From JAVVEH01 sp032251435 (lineage in GTDB: Bacteria; Verrucomicrobiota; Lentisphaeria; Oligosphaerales; MVZH01): DNA of 39,299 nucleotides. Under the pieces are notes generated by a model that searched no databases, was not told the origin of the DNA, and saw only the letters and a list, made by a program, of their open reading frames with translations. The position numbers and the translations under genes were made by a program. Position 1 is the stretch's first letter. Each line of letters begins with the position of its first letter. Of the stretch, positions 1 to 7,986 are shown in pieces. Location: assembly GCA_032251435.1 (NCBI GenBank), contig JAVVEH010000039.1, forward strand, positions 1 through 39,299, given 5' to 3'.

Positions 1-2
1 GG

Positions 3-77
3 GATGAGCGGGCGGAGAAGAAGCGTTTTGATGATTCGGGAGCCGGGCTGGTGTCCTTTCGTCAGTTACGGGCTTAA
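3..77 (+). CDS. possible C-terminal end of a gene entering from the left edge
   Basis: Frame 3 is open from the window edge for 24 codons and ends in TAA at 75-77. The peptide is charged (DERAEKKRF near its start) and ends SFRQLRA. The other two frames look less protein-like. No domain can be named from so short a piece, and it may simply be an open frame. Bases 78-219 contain no gene, only an 8-bp inverted repeat (127-134 with 197-204) downstream of ung. Confidence 0.25.
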   Translation, partial: DERAEKKRFDDSGAGLVSFRQLRA

Positions 78-219
78 TGTTGAGTTCACTCCATTGCTAA
101 TTCCGCATTAAGTCATCTTGCGCTTTAATCGGAGAGTCTTCTGCCGCCACCGCGGAGGGCTGCGGCATCCGGGAAGCGCGCAAAACGGGGACAATCCTCC
201 GATTTGTCGACATCTTAAC

Positions 220-936
220 CTAAAATTTCAGTTCTGGCTGGCAGGGCAACCGCCAGTCGATCACCGGCAGGTTTTGACCGCGGAGAAACGCGTTGGTTCG
301 GGAAAACGGCCGACTTCCGAAAAATCCCCGATAGGCGGACAATGGTGACGGATGGGCTGACGCGATGACACAGTGTCTCTGTTCATCAATCAACACAGCT
401 TTTTTCCGAGCCTGTCCGCCCCACAGAATATAGACCAACGGGTGGGCAGCGCGGGCGTTTAGACCCGCGAGAACCGCGTCGGTGAGCCGTTCCCATCCCT
501 GATCGGCATGGGAACCGGCGCTCCCGGCATTGACCGTGAGCGCGGTGTTGAGCAGTAGCACGCCTTGCCTCGCCCACGGAACCAATGAGCCGCTCATTGG
601 TTCCGGCTGGCCGGTGTCACTGCCCAGCTCTTTGAAAACATTCCGCAACGACGGCGGGGGGGGGACACCGGGCGGCACCGAAAAACACAGGCCTTCCGCC
701 TGTCCGGGGCCATGATACGGGTCTTGACCCAGTAAAACACATGTCACCGCCTCGGGCGGGGTCAGGTCAAAGGCTCGGAAAATCTTGTCCTGGGGAGGAT
801 AGACCGGTCCGCTCTCATAGGCCTTTTTGACAAAATCCGCCAGCCGTTCAAAGCCTGGATCCGAGCATGATTCCGCCAAAAAAGTCCGCCACTTGGACGG
901 TATGAGCGCGGTCAGAAAATTTTCGCGGAGGGACAT
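220..936 (-). CDS. ung: uracil-DNA glycosylase, family 1
   Basis: Removes uracil from DNA to start base-excision repair. The 238-residue product has the family-1 water-activating loop GQDPYHGPGQAEG at residues 70-82 with catalytic Asp72. The C-terminal DNA-intercalation motif HPSPLSAYRGFFGSRPFS is also present, so both signatures and the usual length (about 220-240) are intact. I chose ATG at 936 because the sequence MSLRENF fits the family N-terminus and AGGA lies about 12 bases upstream. A TTG at 972 would add 12 non-conserved residues and overlap the upstream gene. It lies 28 bases downstream of the phosphofructokinase gene on the same strand and is probably co-transcribed. The coding strand holds a run of nine C (656-664 in window numbering), which encodes the Pro run of VPPPPSL. 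Confidence 0.96.
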   Translation of the reverse strand: MSLRENFLTALIPSKWRTFLAESCSDPGFERLADFVKKAYESGPVYPPQDKIFRAFDLTPPEAVTCVLLGQDPYHGPGQAEGLCFSVPPGVPPPPSLRNVFKELGSDTGQPEPMSGSLVPWARQGVLLLNTALTVNAGSAGSHADQGWERLTDAVLAGLNARAAHPLVYILWGGQARKKAVLIDEQRHCVIASAHPSPLSAYRGFFGSRPFSRTNAFLRGQNLPVIDWRLPCQPELKF

Positions 937-964
937 GGGCGCGGATCCTGAACGGCACTGGAGA

Positions 965-2296
965 TCAGTCAAAATACTGATGTTGCTGGGTGGAGCCGAG
1001 CACGGCTTTCCAGAGCGCTCCGGACGGATTAATTTTCCGGCGTTCCATCACCGCCAGATCGACAGGCACATGGGTAAACTGCCCGTTCCAATGGCCTACC
1101 ACCATCGCGGTTTTACCGGCCATGCCGGCGTGAGCGGCGTGCGTGCCGAGCATCAAGCAGAAAATGGCGTCGGTGCCCCTGGCCGGCACACTGCGCACCA
1201 GGTAGCTGGGATCAAAGTACTTGATGGAATAATCGATCTTCCGCTCCGCCAAATAGGCGCTGATTTTTTCTTTGAGAAACAGACCGATATCTTTTAAATG
1301 GTTATTGCCCGAAGGATCTTGGCCGACATCCTCATGCTTCATTAACTCCTGGCCCGCGCCTTCCGCGACGACAATCACGATATGATCGGAGATTTCCAGG
1401 CGGCGCTCAATGGCCCGTAACAACCCCTTTTTTCCCTCAAGCTTAAAGGGGTCCTCAGGGATCAAAACGAAATTCGCGACGGAATTAGCCAAGCTCGCGG
1501 CGGCGGCGATGAAACCAGACTCCCGCCCCATCAACTTGACCAGCCCGATACCGTTGAAAACGCCCTTCGCCTCATTGTGAGCGGAGGCGATCACCGGGGC
1601 GGCCGCGTATACCGCGGTCTCATAGCCAAAGGTTCGATCCATAAAGCTTATGTCGTTGTCAATTGTTTTCGGAATACCGATCACGCTGATGGGGGCGCCT
1701 TGCTCCTGGATAACCCGGGCGATGTCGCGGGCTCCGCGCTGGGTGCCGTCCCCGCCGATAGTGAACAGAATATTGATTTGCAGGCGGACCAGGGTTTTCA
1801 CAATTTCCTCTTCCGGCTGATACCCGCGGGAAGAGCCCAGCAATGATCCGCCTTCCTCATGAATCAAATCAACCACATCCGGAGTCAGCTGAATAGGATC
1901 CAATTTATAACTGGGAACAAGCCCCCGATACCCGTAACGGATACCGAAAATATTCCGCACCCCATATTGGTTCCACAGCGTGGTGACGATGGCTTTAATC
2001 ACATCATTCAATCCTGGACACAATCCCCCGCAATTCACAATCGCCGCCCGAGTCCAAGCCGGATCATGATAGATCATTTCACGGGGGCCGGCGGGCTCAA
2101 ATCCAGGAATGGGCACACCCCGTTCCGCGCATTTTTCAATTTCAGACACTTTCGACAAGTAGGAAATCCTCTCATCCGGGCCGATAAAATCCACATGGGC
2201 CACAGGTGAGCTCATCGTCGGCTTCCCCACAGTGGAAACTGTGAAATCCACATCTTTCACATCGTCAAGTGTCGCCCGGCTAATGTCACTGCTCAT
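965..2296 (-). CDS. pfkA: 6-phosphofructokinase, ATP-dependent type of the plant/trypanosome/TP0108 clade
   Basis: Phosphorylates fructose 6-phosphate to fructose 1,6-bisphosphate in glycolysis. The 443-residue protein shows the PFK motifs in order: NCGGLCPGLN (88-97), GGDGT (181-185), PKTIDND (209-215, catalytic Asp213) and MGRESGFIA. In this superfamily, Gly after GGD predicts ATP and Asp predicts pyrophosphate. Here it is Gly184, combined with Lys at the position before TIDND, the pairing found in plant and trypanosomatid ATP enzymes. ATP use is therefore the better guess, though phosphodonor prediction in this clade is not certain. The N-terminal extension of about 80 residues before the Rossmann start is normal for the clade. 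ATG at 2296 is preceded by AGGCGG at good spacing; a GTG at 2353 would add 19 residues. It is followed 28 bases later by ung. Confidence 0.93.
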   Translation of the reverse strand: MSSDISRATLDDVKDVDFTVSTVGKPTMSSPVAHVDFIGPDERISYLSKVSEIEKCAERGVPIPGFEPAGPREMIYHDPAWTRAAIVNCGGLCPGLNDVIKAIVTTLWNQYGVRNIFGIRYGYRGLVPSYKLDPIQLTPDVVDLIHEEGGSLLGSSRGYQPEEEIVKTLVRLQINILFTIGGDGTQRGARDIARVIQEQGAPISVIGIPKTIDNDISFMDRTFGYETAVYAAAPVIASAHNEAKGVFNGIGLVKLMGRESGFIAAAASLANSVANFVLIPEDPFKLEGKKGLLRAIERRLEISDHIVIVVAEGAGQELMKHEDVGQDPSGNNHLKDIGLFLKEKISAYLAERKIDYSIKYFDPSYLVRSVPARGTDAIFCLMLGTHAAHAGMAGKTAMVVGHWNGQFTHVPVDLAVMERRKINPSGALWKAVLGSTQQHQYFD

Positions 2297-2692
2297 AATG
2301 CCGCCTGTTCTCAATATCACCTTTGAAATAGTTCGCTTATCACCGTCGGCCACGGGAAACCGGCGTGATTTTCATCTGTCAAAATAATCCGCGTAATTAA
2401 CCATGCAACCGGCAGGGCTGTTTTAGCCTGATTAATTCAGGTGAGCACGTCTTTCATCGCAGTGCCGGATTTTTTCTCTTAAATGATCCCGCCGGAGTTG
2501 CTCTCCGCGTTTACATCGCTATTTTGACTGGTTTTCCTCATACGATGGTCTCCGCGGGACAGCCGTTCGCCGTCACGCAGGCGGTGAGGGGTCAAGAATA
2601 TCCCCCCGCCGCGGGTATTGATTCATCGGCCGCCCGTAGTCACTGAGGAAAAATTATGTGACTGTTTAAGCCATCAGAGACGTGGGAAAATC
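2297..2692. other. divergent intergenic region between pfkA and the FAD oxidoreductase
   Basis: This 396-bp gap must hold the promoters of two divergent genes. A TTGACA on the minus strand (2377-2382) and TTGACT on the plus strand (2524-2529) are visible, but neither has a convincing -10 box at 16-18 bp. No small gene, RNA or repeat was recognised. Confidence 0.4.
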
Positions 2693-4423
2693 ATGAAAAA
2701 ACTCTCTCATTCGTTTGATTTTTGTGTGGTTGGCGGGGGCATGGCCGGCATGATCGCGGCGATTGCCGCCGCCCGGCATGGCGCCAAAGTGGCCTTGATC
2801 CAAGATCGTCCTGTGCTCGGAGGCAACGCGTCCAGTGAGATCCGCATGCATATTTGCGGGGCACATGGTGAAAACAATCGGGAAACAGGTATACTGGAAG
2901 AAACGTTACTGGAAAATCACTATCGTAATTCCCAACCCAACTATTCAATTTGGGATAGCGTCCTCTACGGCAAGGCCCAATATCAAGATAACCTGACGCT
3001 ATTTCTCAACTGCAGTGTCAGCGACTGCCAGATGGACGGGACACGCGTAAAATCCGTGACCGGCTGGCAGATGACAACAGAAACCTGGCATACCATTGAG
3101 GCCAAGCTGTTTGCCGACTGCTCCGGCGATGGCGTTCTCGCTCCTTTGACCGGGGCTGAATACCGTATCGGGCGTGAATCGCGATCCGAGTTCGGCGAAT
3201 CCATCGCTCCGGTTGAAGGAGACAAAAAAACCATGGGGATGTCCTGCCTTTTCCAAGCCCGGGAGCATACCACTCCGCAGCCGTTTATCGCTCCTGACTG
3301 GGCCTACTCTTTCACTAAACCCGAAGATCTGCGCGGCAGGGGCACGAATCTGCGCCGGACAAACTTCTGGTGGATGGAGGTCGGGGGTGATTATGATTCC
3401 ATCCATGACACGGAAGTCATGCGGGAAGAATTGCTGAAGATCGCTTTCGGGGTCTGGGACTACATTAAAAATTATTCTCCGGATAAGGATGAATTTGCCA
3501 ACTGGGCCCTTGACTGGCAGGGATTTCTACCCGGAAAACGGGAAAGCCGCCGGTATGTCGGAGATCATATCCTGACCCAACACGACATTGAGGCGGCCGG
3601 GAAATTTGACGATTTGGTGGCCTACGGGGGCTGGACCATGGATGATCACTTCCCGGCGGGTTTCTATCATCCTGAGGCGGGAACCATCTTCCATCCGGCC
3701 CCTAGCCCTTTCGGGATTTCTTACCGCACGCTGTATTCCCGCAACATCGAAAATTTGTTCTGCGCCGGCCGTAACCACAGCGCCACGCACGCGGCCATGA
3801 GCGCCACCCGGGTGATGGGAACCACATCTCTCATGGGGCAGGCCGTCGGCACCGCCGCCGCCATCGCCAATCGGGATGGTCTCACGCCCCGCGGCGTCTA
3901 TGAAAACTCGATCCGTGAACTGCAACAGACATTGATGGATGATGACTGTTGGCTGCCCTGGCGCGCCCGCCCCATTCCCGCGCTCGCGGCAACCGCGGAA
4001 TTGACCGCCACAGCCGGCGATCCGGAACCCTTGCGTAATGGTGTTGACCGGCCCGTCGACGGCTGTGAAAACGCCTGGGAAGCCGCTTGCGGAGAATCAG
4101 TCACCTACACTTTCGCGGAGTCCGCGAAAGTGTCAGAAATCCGAATCGTTTTTGACAGTGATCTCAACCGATCCGTTCACAACATGCGTCATTGCTACCA
4201 ACTGAATGACAAAAACTGGTCTGTTCCGGAAAGCATGGTCAAATCGTTCAAACTTGAGATTCAGGGCGAAAACGGCGGCTGGACGACTGTCCACGAGGAA
4301 CACAACAATTACCAGCGGTTGGTCCGGGTTTCCCTGGCTGTGGGAGTCAAAACCATCCGGCTGACCCCGCTGGGGACCTGGGGTGCGGACACCGCGAAAA
4401 TTTTCGCTTTTGACGCGCGCTGA
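2693..4423 (+). CDS. FAD-dependent oxidoreductase (FAD_oxidored family) with C-terminal beta-sandwich-like region
   Basis: The N-terminus DFCVVGGGMAGMIAAIAAA is a Rossmann GxGxxG dinucleotide-binding motif (residues 14-19). It is followed by an acidic/arginine stretch and the family motif PVLGGNASSEIRMHICGAHGE. A second conserved stretch near residue 360, ENLFCAGRNHSATHAAMSATRVMGT, resembles the C-terminal FAD-binding part of the FAD_oxidored family. Residues from about 460 onward (VTYTF, SEIRIVFDSD) look like an added carbohydrate-binding or galactose-binding-like sandwich. Members are numerous in Lentisphaerota, Verrucomicrobiota and Planctomycetota, often next to sugar genes and sometimes loosely labelled xanthan lyase; the substrate is unknown. 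ATG at 2693 (576 residues) gives a natural start just before the Rossmann strand. A TTG start at 2618 would add 25 unlikely residues. No signal peptide. It converges on trmO with a 12-bp gap. A perfect 27-bp palindrome lies inside the coding region. Confidence 0.85.
   Translation: MKKLSHSFDFCVVGGGMAGMIAAIAAARHGAKVALIQDRPVLGGNASSEIRMHICGAHGENNRETGILEETLLENHYRNSQPNYSIWDSVLYGKAQYQDNLTLFLNCSVSDCQMDGTRVKSVTGWQMTTETWHTIEAKLFADCSGDGVLAPLTGAEYRIGRESRSEFGESIAPVEGDKKTMGMSCLFQAREHTTPQPFIAPDWAYSFTKPEDLRGRGTNLRRTNFWWMEVGGDYDSIHDTEVMREELLKIAFGVWDYIKNYSPDKDEFANWALDWQGFLPGKRESRRYVGDHILTQHDIEAAGKFDDLVAYGGWTMDDHFPAGFYHPEAGTIFHPAPSPFGISYRTLYSRNIENLFCAGRNHSATHAAMSATRVMGTTSLMGQAVGTAAAIANRDGLTPRGVYENSIRELQQTLMDDDCWLPWRARPIPALAATAELTATAGDPEPLRNGVDRPVDGCENAWEAACGESVTYTFAESAKVSEIRIVFDSDLNRSVHNMRHCYQLNDKNWSVPESMVKSFKLEIQGENGGWTTVHEEHNNYQRLVRVSLAVGVKTIRLTPLGTWGADTAKIFAFDAR
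4107..4133. repeat. perfect 13-bp inverted repeat with one central base, inside a coding region
   Basis: Arms ACACTTTCGCGGA and TCCGCGAAAGTGT flank a single G. The palindrome encodes residues 472-480 (YTFAESAKV) of the FAD oxidoreductase, where the added C-terminal region begins. It could form a stable RNA hairpin or be a protein-binding dyad. Nothing in the local frame is disturbed. Confidence 0.9.
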
Positions 4424-4435
4424 AAGACACGGTAA

Positions 4436-5218
4436 TTAACAAAACCGTTGCTGAAACGCCCGGTGGACAGCCTTGTCGTGATATCGGTCATTCGCCTGGG
4501 AGAGTTCTTCAGCTTTATAGCCGCTGGCGATTGCGAGGATGGTCAATTTCCGGCTGGCGGTTTCCATTTTAAACGTCAATCGCCACGTGCGACAGGCGAC
4601 TTCCCATGTGTCATCGGTTAACCGCCGAACCCGTTTGCGGCCGGCGTCCGTGGGATTTTCACTGACCTGGACTTGGATAAACGGGGTTAAAAAGGTGACA
4701 CCATTGGCATTCAGCCAAGCGAGTTGCTCCGCCACGGAGTCCGCGAACATGACATTCCATTTGTCTGAGGAGCAGGTCTCCAGCCAGCCTTCGGCGGCTT
4801 CCGGGAAACTGTCGGCGTAGGGGATATAGGGCTTGATATCCAGAATCGGCGTGCCGTCCAGCAGGTCGTGCCCCCGGACAGTGAGCCGCAGCCCGTCGAC
4901 GGCGACCAGTTCCACGCAAGACAGACCGATGCCGTTCGGCCGGTACGGCGAGCGGCAAGCGAACAGCCCGACTTTGCGGTTTCCGCGGGGTGGTTGGGCC
5001 AGGGGCTTCCAGTGCTTGTTGCGGTCAAAGATGAAGATCAGCCAGATCCGGCTGAAGCCATCCAGATCCTGAACCGCCTGCTCAAAATTGTGGCCGGGAT
5101 TCAACTCGACAACCCCGGCGCTGTCCGGGCGGACCGTGCCTTGGCGGGCGGCTTCCTGGGGATAAACTTCCGAACAACGAAAGGTGCCGATGGGGGTTAT
5201 GGTGATGGATTCAGACAT
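4436..5218 (-). CDS. trmO: tRNA (adenine(37)-N6)-methyltransferase TrmO (TsaA/UPF0066 family)
   Basis: Transfers a methyl group from S-adenosylmethionine to N6-threonylcarbamoyladenosine-37 of tRNA, a decoding-fidelity modification. Family motifs are clear: PIGTFRCSEVYPQEAARQG at the N-terminus, LDGFSRIWLIFIFDRN, the SAM-binding LFACRSPYRPNGIGLS, and DLLDGTPILDIKPYIPYADSFP. Residues after about 165 form the usual C-terminal domain, including FLTPFIQVQVSENP. At 260 residues it is a little longer than the E. coli protein. ATG at 5218. It is convergent with the oxidoreductase and divergent from the lipoyl-protein gene, so it is probably transcribed alone. Confidence 0.93.
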   Translation of the reverse strand: MSESITITPIGTFRCSEVYPQEAARQGTVRPDSAGVVELNPGHNFEQAVQDLDGFSRIWLIFIFDRNKHWKPLAQPPRGNRKVGLFACRSPYRPNGIGLSCVELVAVDGLRLTVRGHDLLDGTPILDIKPYIPYADSFPEAAEGWLETCSSDKWNVMFADSVAEQLAWLNANGVTFLTPFIQVQVSENPTDAGRKRVRRLTDDTWEVACRTWRLTFKMETASRKLTILAIASGYKAEELSQANDRYHDKAVHRAFQQRFC

Positions 5219-5261
5219 GTTGATGTAACCATTCGCAAAGCGTCATGATATATGCGGGGTG

Positions 5262-5292
5262 TTGTGATTTTATAGGGAGGGTTTATTATAAT
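5262..5292 (+). promoter_or_regulatory. candidate sigma-70 promoter for the lipoyl-protein/reductase pair
   Basis: A perfect TATAAT (5287-5292) follows TTGTGA (5262-5267) with a long 19-bp spacer. The predicted leader before the ATG at 5378 is about 80 bases. The -10 is strong and the -35 and spacing are mediocre. Confidence 0.4.
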
Positions 5293-5377
5293 GCGAGACC
5301 TGTGAATCACCTCCCTTTTCAAAAATAAAAGATGGGACGGGGCTATTTAACGCGTCCATTATCGAAAGACAGACTTA

Positions 5378-5872
5378 ATGGTTACTAAATTTCATTTTCC
5401 CAAACCCAGCGCCAATGTTGAAAACGCCACGCTGACCGCTTGGTTGAAGCAAGTGGGCGACGATGTCACCGCCGGAGAAATTGTCGAGGAAATCACGACC
5501 GATAAGGGAGTGATTGAGGTTGAAGCGCCTGTGGATGGGCGGTTATTGGCCATTATCGCGGAGGAAGGCAGTATGTTGCCAGTGGGCTATGTCATGGGAT
5601 TGATTGGTGACCCGGGTGACACCCTGCCTGATGTGACGGAGGAGAATGAGCGAATCCTCGCGGCGTTCACGGTGCGGGCGGGCGGCGGGGGGCGGCAGGC
5701 GTCAGAACGCGGAGGCCGCGACCGGCAGAAGGGCCCGCGGGTGCGGGCGACACCGGCCGCCCGCCGATTGGCTCGGGAGCACGGCGTGGATGTGGCGGAG
5801 GTGGCGCGGAAAAACGGTGCCGAAACCGTGGATGAGGAGATGGTGAACGCTTTTTTGAACCAGGCCGGCTAA
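5378..5872 (+). CDS. free-standing lipoyl-domain protein with a degenerate E3-binding-like C-terminus, no acyltransferase domain
   Basis: Residues 1-80 are a biotinyl/lipoyl domain, with Lys43 in ITTDKGVIEVEAP as the expected lipoylation site. A flexible Gly/Arg-rich linker (101-120) follows. Residues 122-160 (RATPAARRLAREHGVDVAEV) match the first helix and loop of a peripheral subunit-binding domain but lack the usual G-x-G-x-x-GR loop. The 230-residue CoA-acyltransferase domain and its HxxxDG motif are absent, so this is not an ordinary E2. It is followed after 21 bases by a reductase of the FabG family, and the two are probably one operon. It could be a swinging-arm carrier for another enzyme or an adapter for the E1/E3 pair encoded at 13.9-17.8 kb. 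No clear Shine-Dalgarno precedes the ATG at 5378; the composition of the linker is strongly G-rich. Confidence 0.82.
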   Translation: MVTKFHFPKPSANVENATLTAWLKQVGDDVTAGEIVEEITTDKGVIEVEAPVDGRLLAIIAEEGSMLPVGYVMGLIGDPGDTLPDVTEENERILAAFTVRAGGGGRQASERGGRDRQKGPRVRATPAARRLAREHGVDVAEVARKNGAETVDEEMVNAFLNQAG

Positions 5873-5893
5873 GCGCCGGACGGAGACTTGATT

Positions 5894-6646
5894 ATGACAG
5901 ATCAATATTTACAGGGGCGGACGGCGATTGTCACTGGCGCCTCCCGGGGTATCGGCCGGGAGATCGCCTTGACTCTTGGCGGCCGGGGCGCCAATGTCGT
6001 GGTGAATTACGCGCTGTCCGCGGACAAGGCTGAAACAGTCGCGCGGGCCATTGAAAGCGGCGGCGGACGAGCGCTGGCGGTCAAGGCGGATGTGCGGGAT
6101 TTGGATGCGGTGATGGCAATGACCGCCGCGGCGAAGGAAACCTTTGGCGGCATTGATATTCTGATCAACAACGCGGGTGTGTTGATCGATAAACCGGTGA
6201 CGTTTATGACCGACGAGGAATGGGACACCGTGGTGGATGTGAGCCTGAAAGGCGCCTTCCATTGCATCAAAGCCTGCGGGCGGGAGATGGCCCGGAAGCG
6301 CTATGGCCGAATTATCAACATTTCTTCCGCGGCGGGGTTGATGGGCGATGTGGCGCGGGCGAATTACGCGGCCGCCAAAGCCGGCTTGATCGGCTTGACA
6401 AAGGCAGTCGCCCGGGAATTCGCCGCCGTCGGCATCACGGTGAACGCCGTGGCGCCAGGCGTGGTGGAAACCGACTTGATCGCTGAGATGCCGCAGGCGA
6501 AAAAAGACAAGCAACTGGCGATGATCCCGCTCAGGCGTTTTGGCCAAGAAGCGGAAGTGGCCGGCCTGGTGGCCTATTTGGTCTCCGAGAACGCCGGCTA
6601 TATCACCGGACAAGTGGTTCAGGTCGATGGCGGGATGCGTATGTGA
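5894..6646 (+). CDS. short-chain dehydrogenase/reductase, FabG-like
   Basis: A classical SDR of 250 residues. It has the cofactor motif TGASRGIG (14-21), NNAG (92-95), catalytic Ser145, Tyr158 and Lys162 with the standard 13- and 4-residue spacings, and the C-terminal YITGQVVQVDGG. It resembles 3-oxoacyl-ACP reductases, but the family covers many alcohol and ketone substrates. ATG at 5894 is preceded by GGAG (5882-5885) at proper spacing; a TTG at 5888 lies too close to it. Its operon partner is a stand-alone lipoyl protein rather than fatty-acid genes, so a role with a lipoyl-bound or CoA-derived product is possible but unproven. Terminator not obvious. Confidence 0.93.
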   Translation: MTDQYLQGRTAIVTGASRGIGREIALTLGGRGANVVVNYALSADKAETVARAIESGGGRALAVKADVRDLDAVMAMTAAAKETFGGIDILINNAGVLIDKPVTFMTDEEWDTVVDVSLKGAFHCIKACGREMARKRYGRIINISSAAGLMGDVARANYAAAKAGLIGLTKAVAREFAAVGITVNAVAPGVVETDLIAEMPQAKKDKQLAMIPLRRFGQEAEVAGLVAYLVSENAGYITGQVVQVDGGMRM

Positions 6647-7047
6647 CCATGAGCCGTCAACGGCAATTACCAGTTGAGGATGCTTGGCATTCCAGTCACA
6701 GTCGCTATTGACGCAGCATCCACCGCAATGGTCGTCGGTGTCTTTATCTTCCTGGAAGACCCTCTGTCGGCACAATTTCTCTGATTGAACACGCATGTCA
6801 CTGAAAACGTCTCTTCGCACGGAGTGGCTGGCTTTCAAATGGGTGCGATTCATTGTTTCGCATGCACCCATTCAATGCGGATCGGATAGGACAGGGTTGT
6901 TGGGCCGGGCATGAGATAAATTCTCAAACTTGAGAATTTTGTTTTTTTTCGCTAGTCAAAATGTTATTGGCCCGCTTTATGCTACTAAGTTACTGGACTT
7001 TATTGCCAATTCTTCATTCGGCAACGTTATCAGCTTTGGTATCAACG
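6647..7047. other. 400-bp intergenic region with two hairpins, no convincing gene
   Basis: A minus-strand frame is open here with a Cys-rich stretch (DHCGGCCVNSDC), but it runs on antisense through the reductase gene and has no start signal. A plus-strand 40-codon frame from about 6795 also lacks support. Features seen are an 8-bp stem (6839-6846 with 6864-6871) and the stronger inverted repeat at 6918-6939. Confidence 0.4.
6918..6949 (+). promoter_or_regulatory. perfect 10-bp inverted repeat followed by a T tract (terminator or operator)
   Basis: AAATTCTCAA and TTGAGAATTT are separated by AC and followed by TG and eight T. The AT-rich stem with a T run could be a weak intrinsic terminator. 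Its position about 110 bp upstream of the zinc-ribbon gene and its perfect dyad also fit an operator. The sequence alone does not decide. Confidence 0.5.
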
Positions 7048-7986
7048 ATGAAAAACTGCCCCAAATGTAATCGCCCGTGGACACCCGGCATGGCCTGTTG
7101 TCCGCGTTGCGGGTTTTCTGACACCGCTTTCGCTGTCGGCGCGTCGGCGGCCCCCGCGGCTGCCGTTCGCACCCAAACGCCCGACTCGCCCGCGATCTCG
7201 CCTAAATCCGCGGCTATCACGCCATTAGAGGGCGCGAAGGTGCCCCCCGCGGCCGCGTTTTCGGCGGACACATTCATGCCAGTTGTCCCCCATCCCGATA
7301 CGGGGTCGGCCAAATTCACATTTAAAGTTCGGCCTGGGGAGCGGATTAAGGATATCAACACCCGTCGCGCGCCTCAGTCGGAGCCTGTGTCCTGGGATGA
7401 ATTGGAGCGCATTTCCACGCTTCAGGCGGCCCTTGCGGAGGGCTTTGACCCCGCGGAGCAACCCCGGCATGAGGATTCCGTTTCCGTCGCGGTGTCGGAC
7501 AAAGACACGTCTGTTCCAGTCATGTCGCCGGACCGTCACCACCGCCGGAGGCACTGGGGACTCAGGAAAGAATCCTATATTCTACTCGCCCTGTTGATTG
7601 AAACCTGCATGGTGACGGCGGATTATTATTCCCCCATGTTCAGCGCCCGGAAAAGCCGGGTGGAAACTGTCACCGTGGCCCGCGATCCAAACCAAGTGAT
7701 GTTGAATTTTATCAATTCCGCCCACGTTCCCGTGACCGTGCGGGTAAATAACCACGTGATCGCCTTGGATAAAAATCAATCCTTCCAAAAAAGCTTTCCC
7801 AAGGGGCTGTCCGACATCAGCTGGTGGTGCGAGGCGGCGGGAAAACAGAGCGACAAGTATCTCGCCCAAGAGCGGATCACCGGTGACACCGATTGGGAGT
7901 TTGAGCTGGTGTTTATGGAGGACAAGCCCGTCGTTTTACGAACGGTTCTTGATCAACAAAGTAAATCCGCTTCCCCGGTGGAATAG
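7048..7986 (+). CDS. zinc-ribbon membrane protein of unknown function
   Basis: The 312-residue product starts with a zinc ribbon (Cys4, Cys7, Cys18, Cys21 in MKNCPKCNRPWTPGMACCPRCGF). A long Ala/Pro-rich low-complexity linker follows, then one probable membrane helix near residue 180 (YILLALLIETCMVTADYY) preceded by a basic RRHWGLRK, and an outer domain of about 110 residues. This layout, cytosolic ribbon, linker, one helix and outer domain, is common among uncharacterised zinc-ribbon proteins of this phylum. The ATG at 7048 is chosen because the ribbon normally begins the protein. An ATG at 6961 would add 29 hydrophobic residues; neither start has a clear ribosome site. Its last 34 bases overlap the convergent transporter gene. 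Confidence 0.75.
   Translation: MKNCPKCNRPWTPGMACCPRCGFSDTAFAVGASAAPAAAVRTQTPDSPAISPKSAAITPLEGAKVPPAAAFSADTFMPVVPHPDTGSAKFTFKVRPGERIKDINTRRAPQSEPVSWDELERISTLQAALAEGFDPAEQPRHEDSVSVAVSDKDTSVPVMSPDRHHRRRHWGLRKESYILLALLIETCMVTADYYSPMFSARKSRVETVTVARDPNQVMLNFINSAHVPVTVRVNNHVIALDKNQSFQKSFPKGLSDISWWCEAAGKQSDKYLAQERITGDTDWEFELVFMEDKPVVLRTVLDQQSKSASPVE

Noticed and set aside
5909..6871. 320-codon minus-strand open frame with a Cys-rich start
   Set aside because: Mostly antisense to the FabG-like reductase, with no start signal; the Cys cluster alone is not enough.
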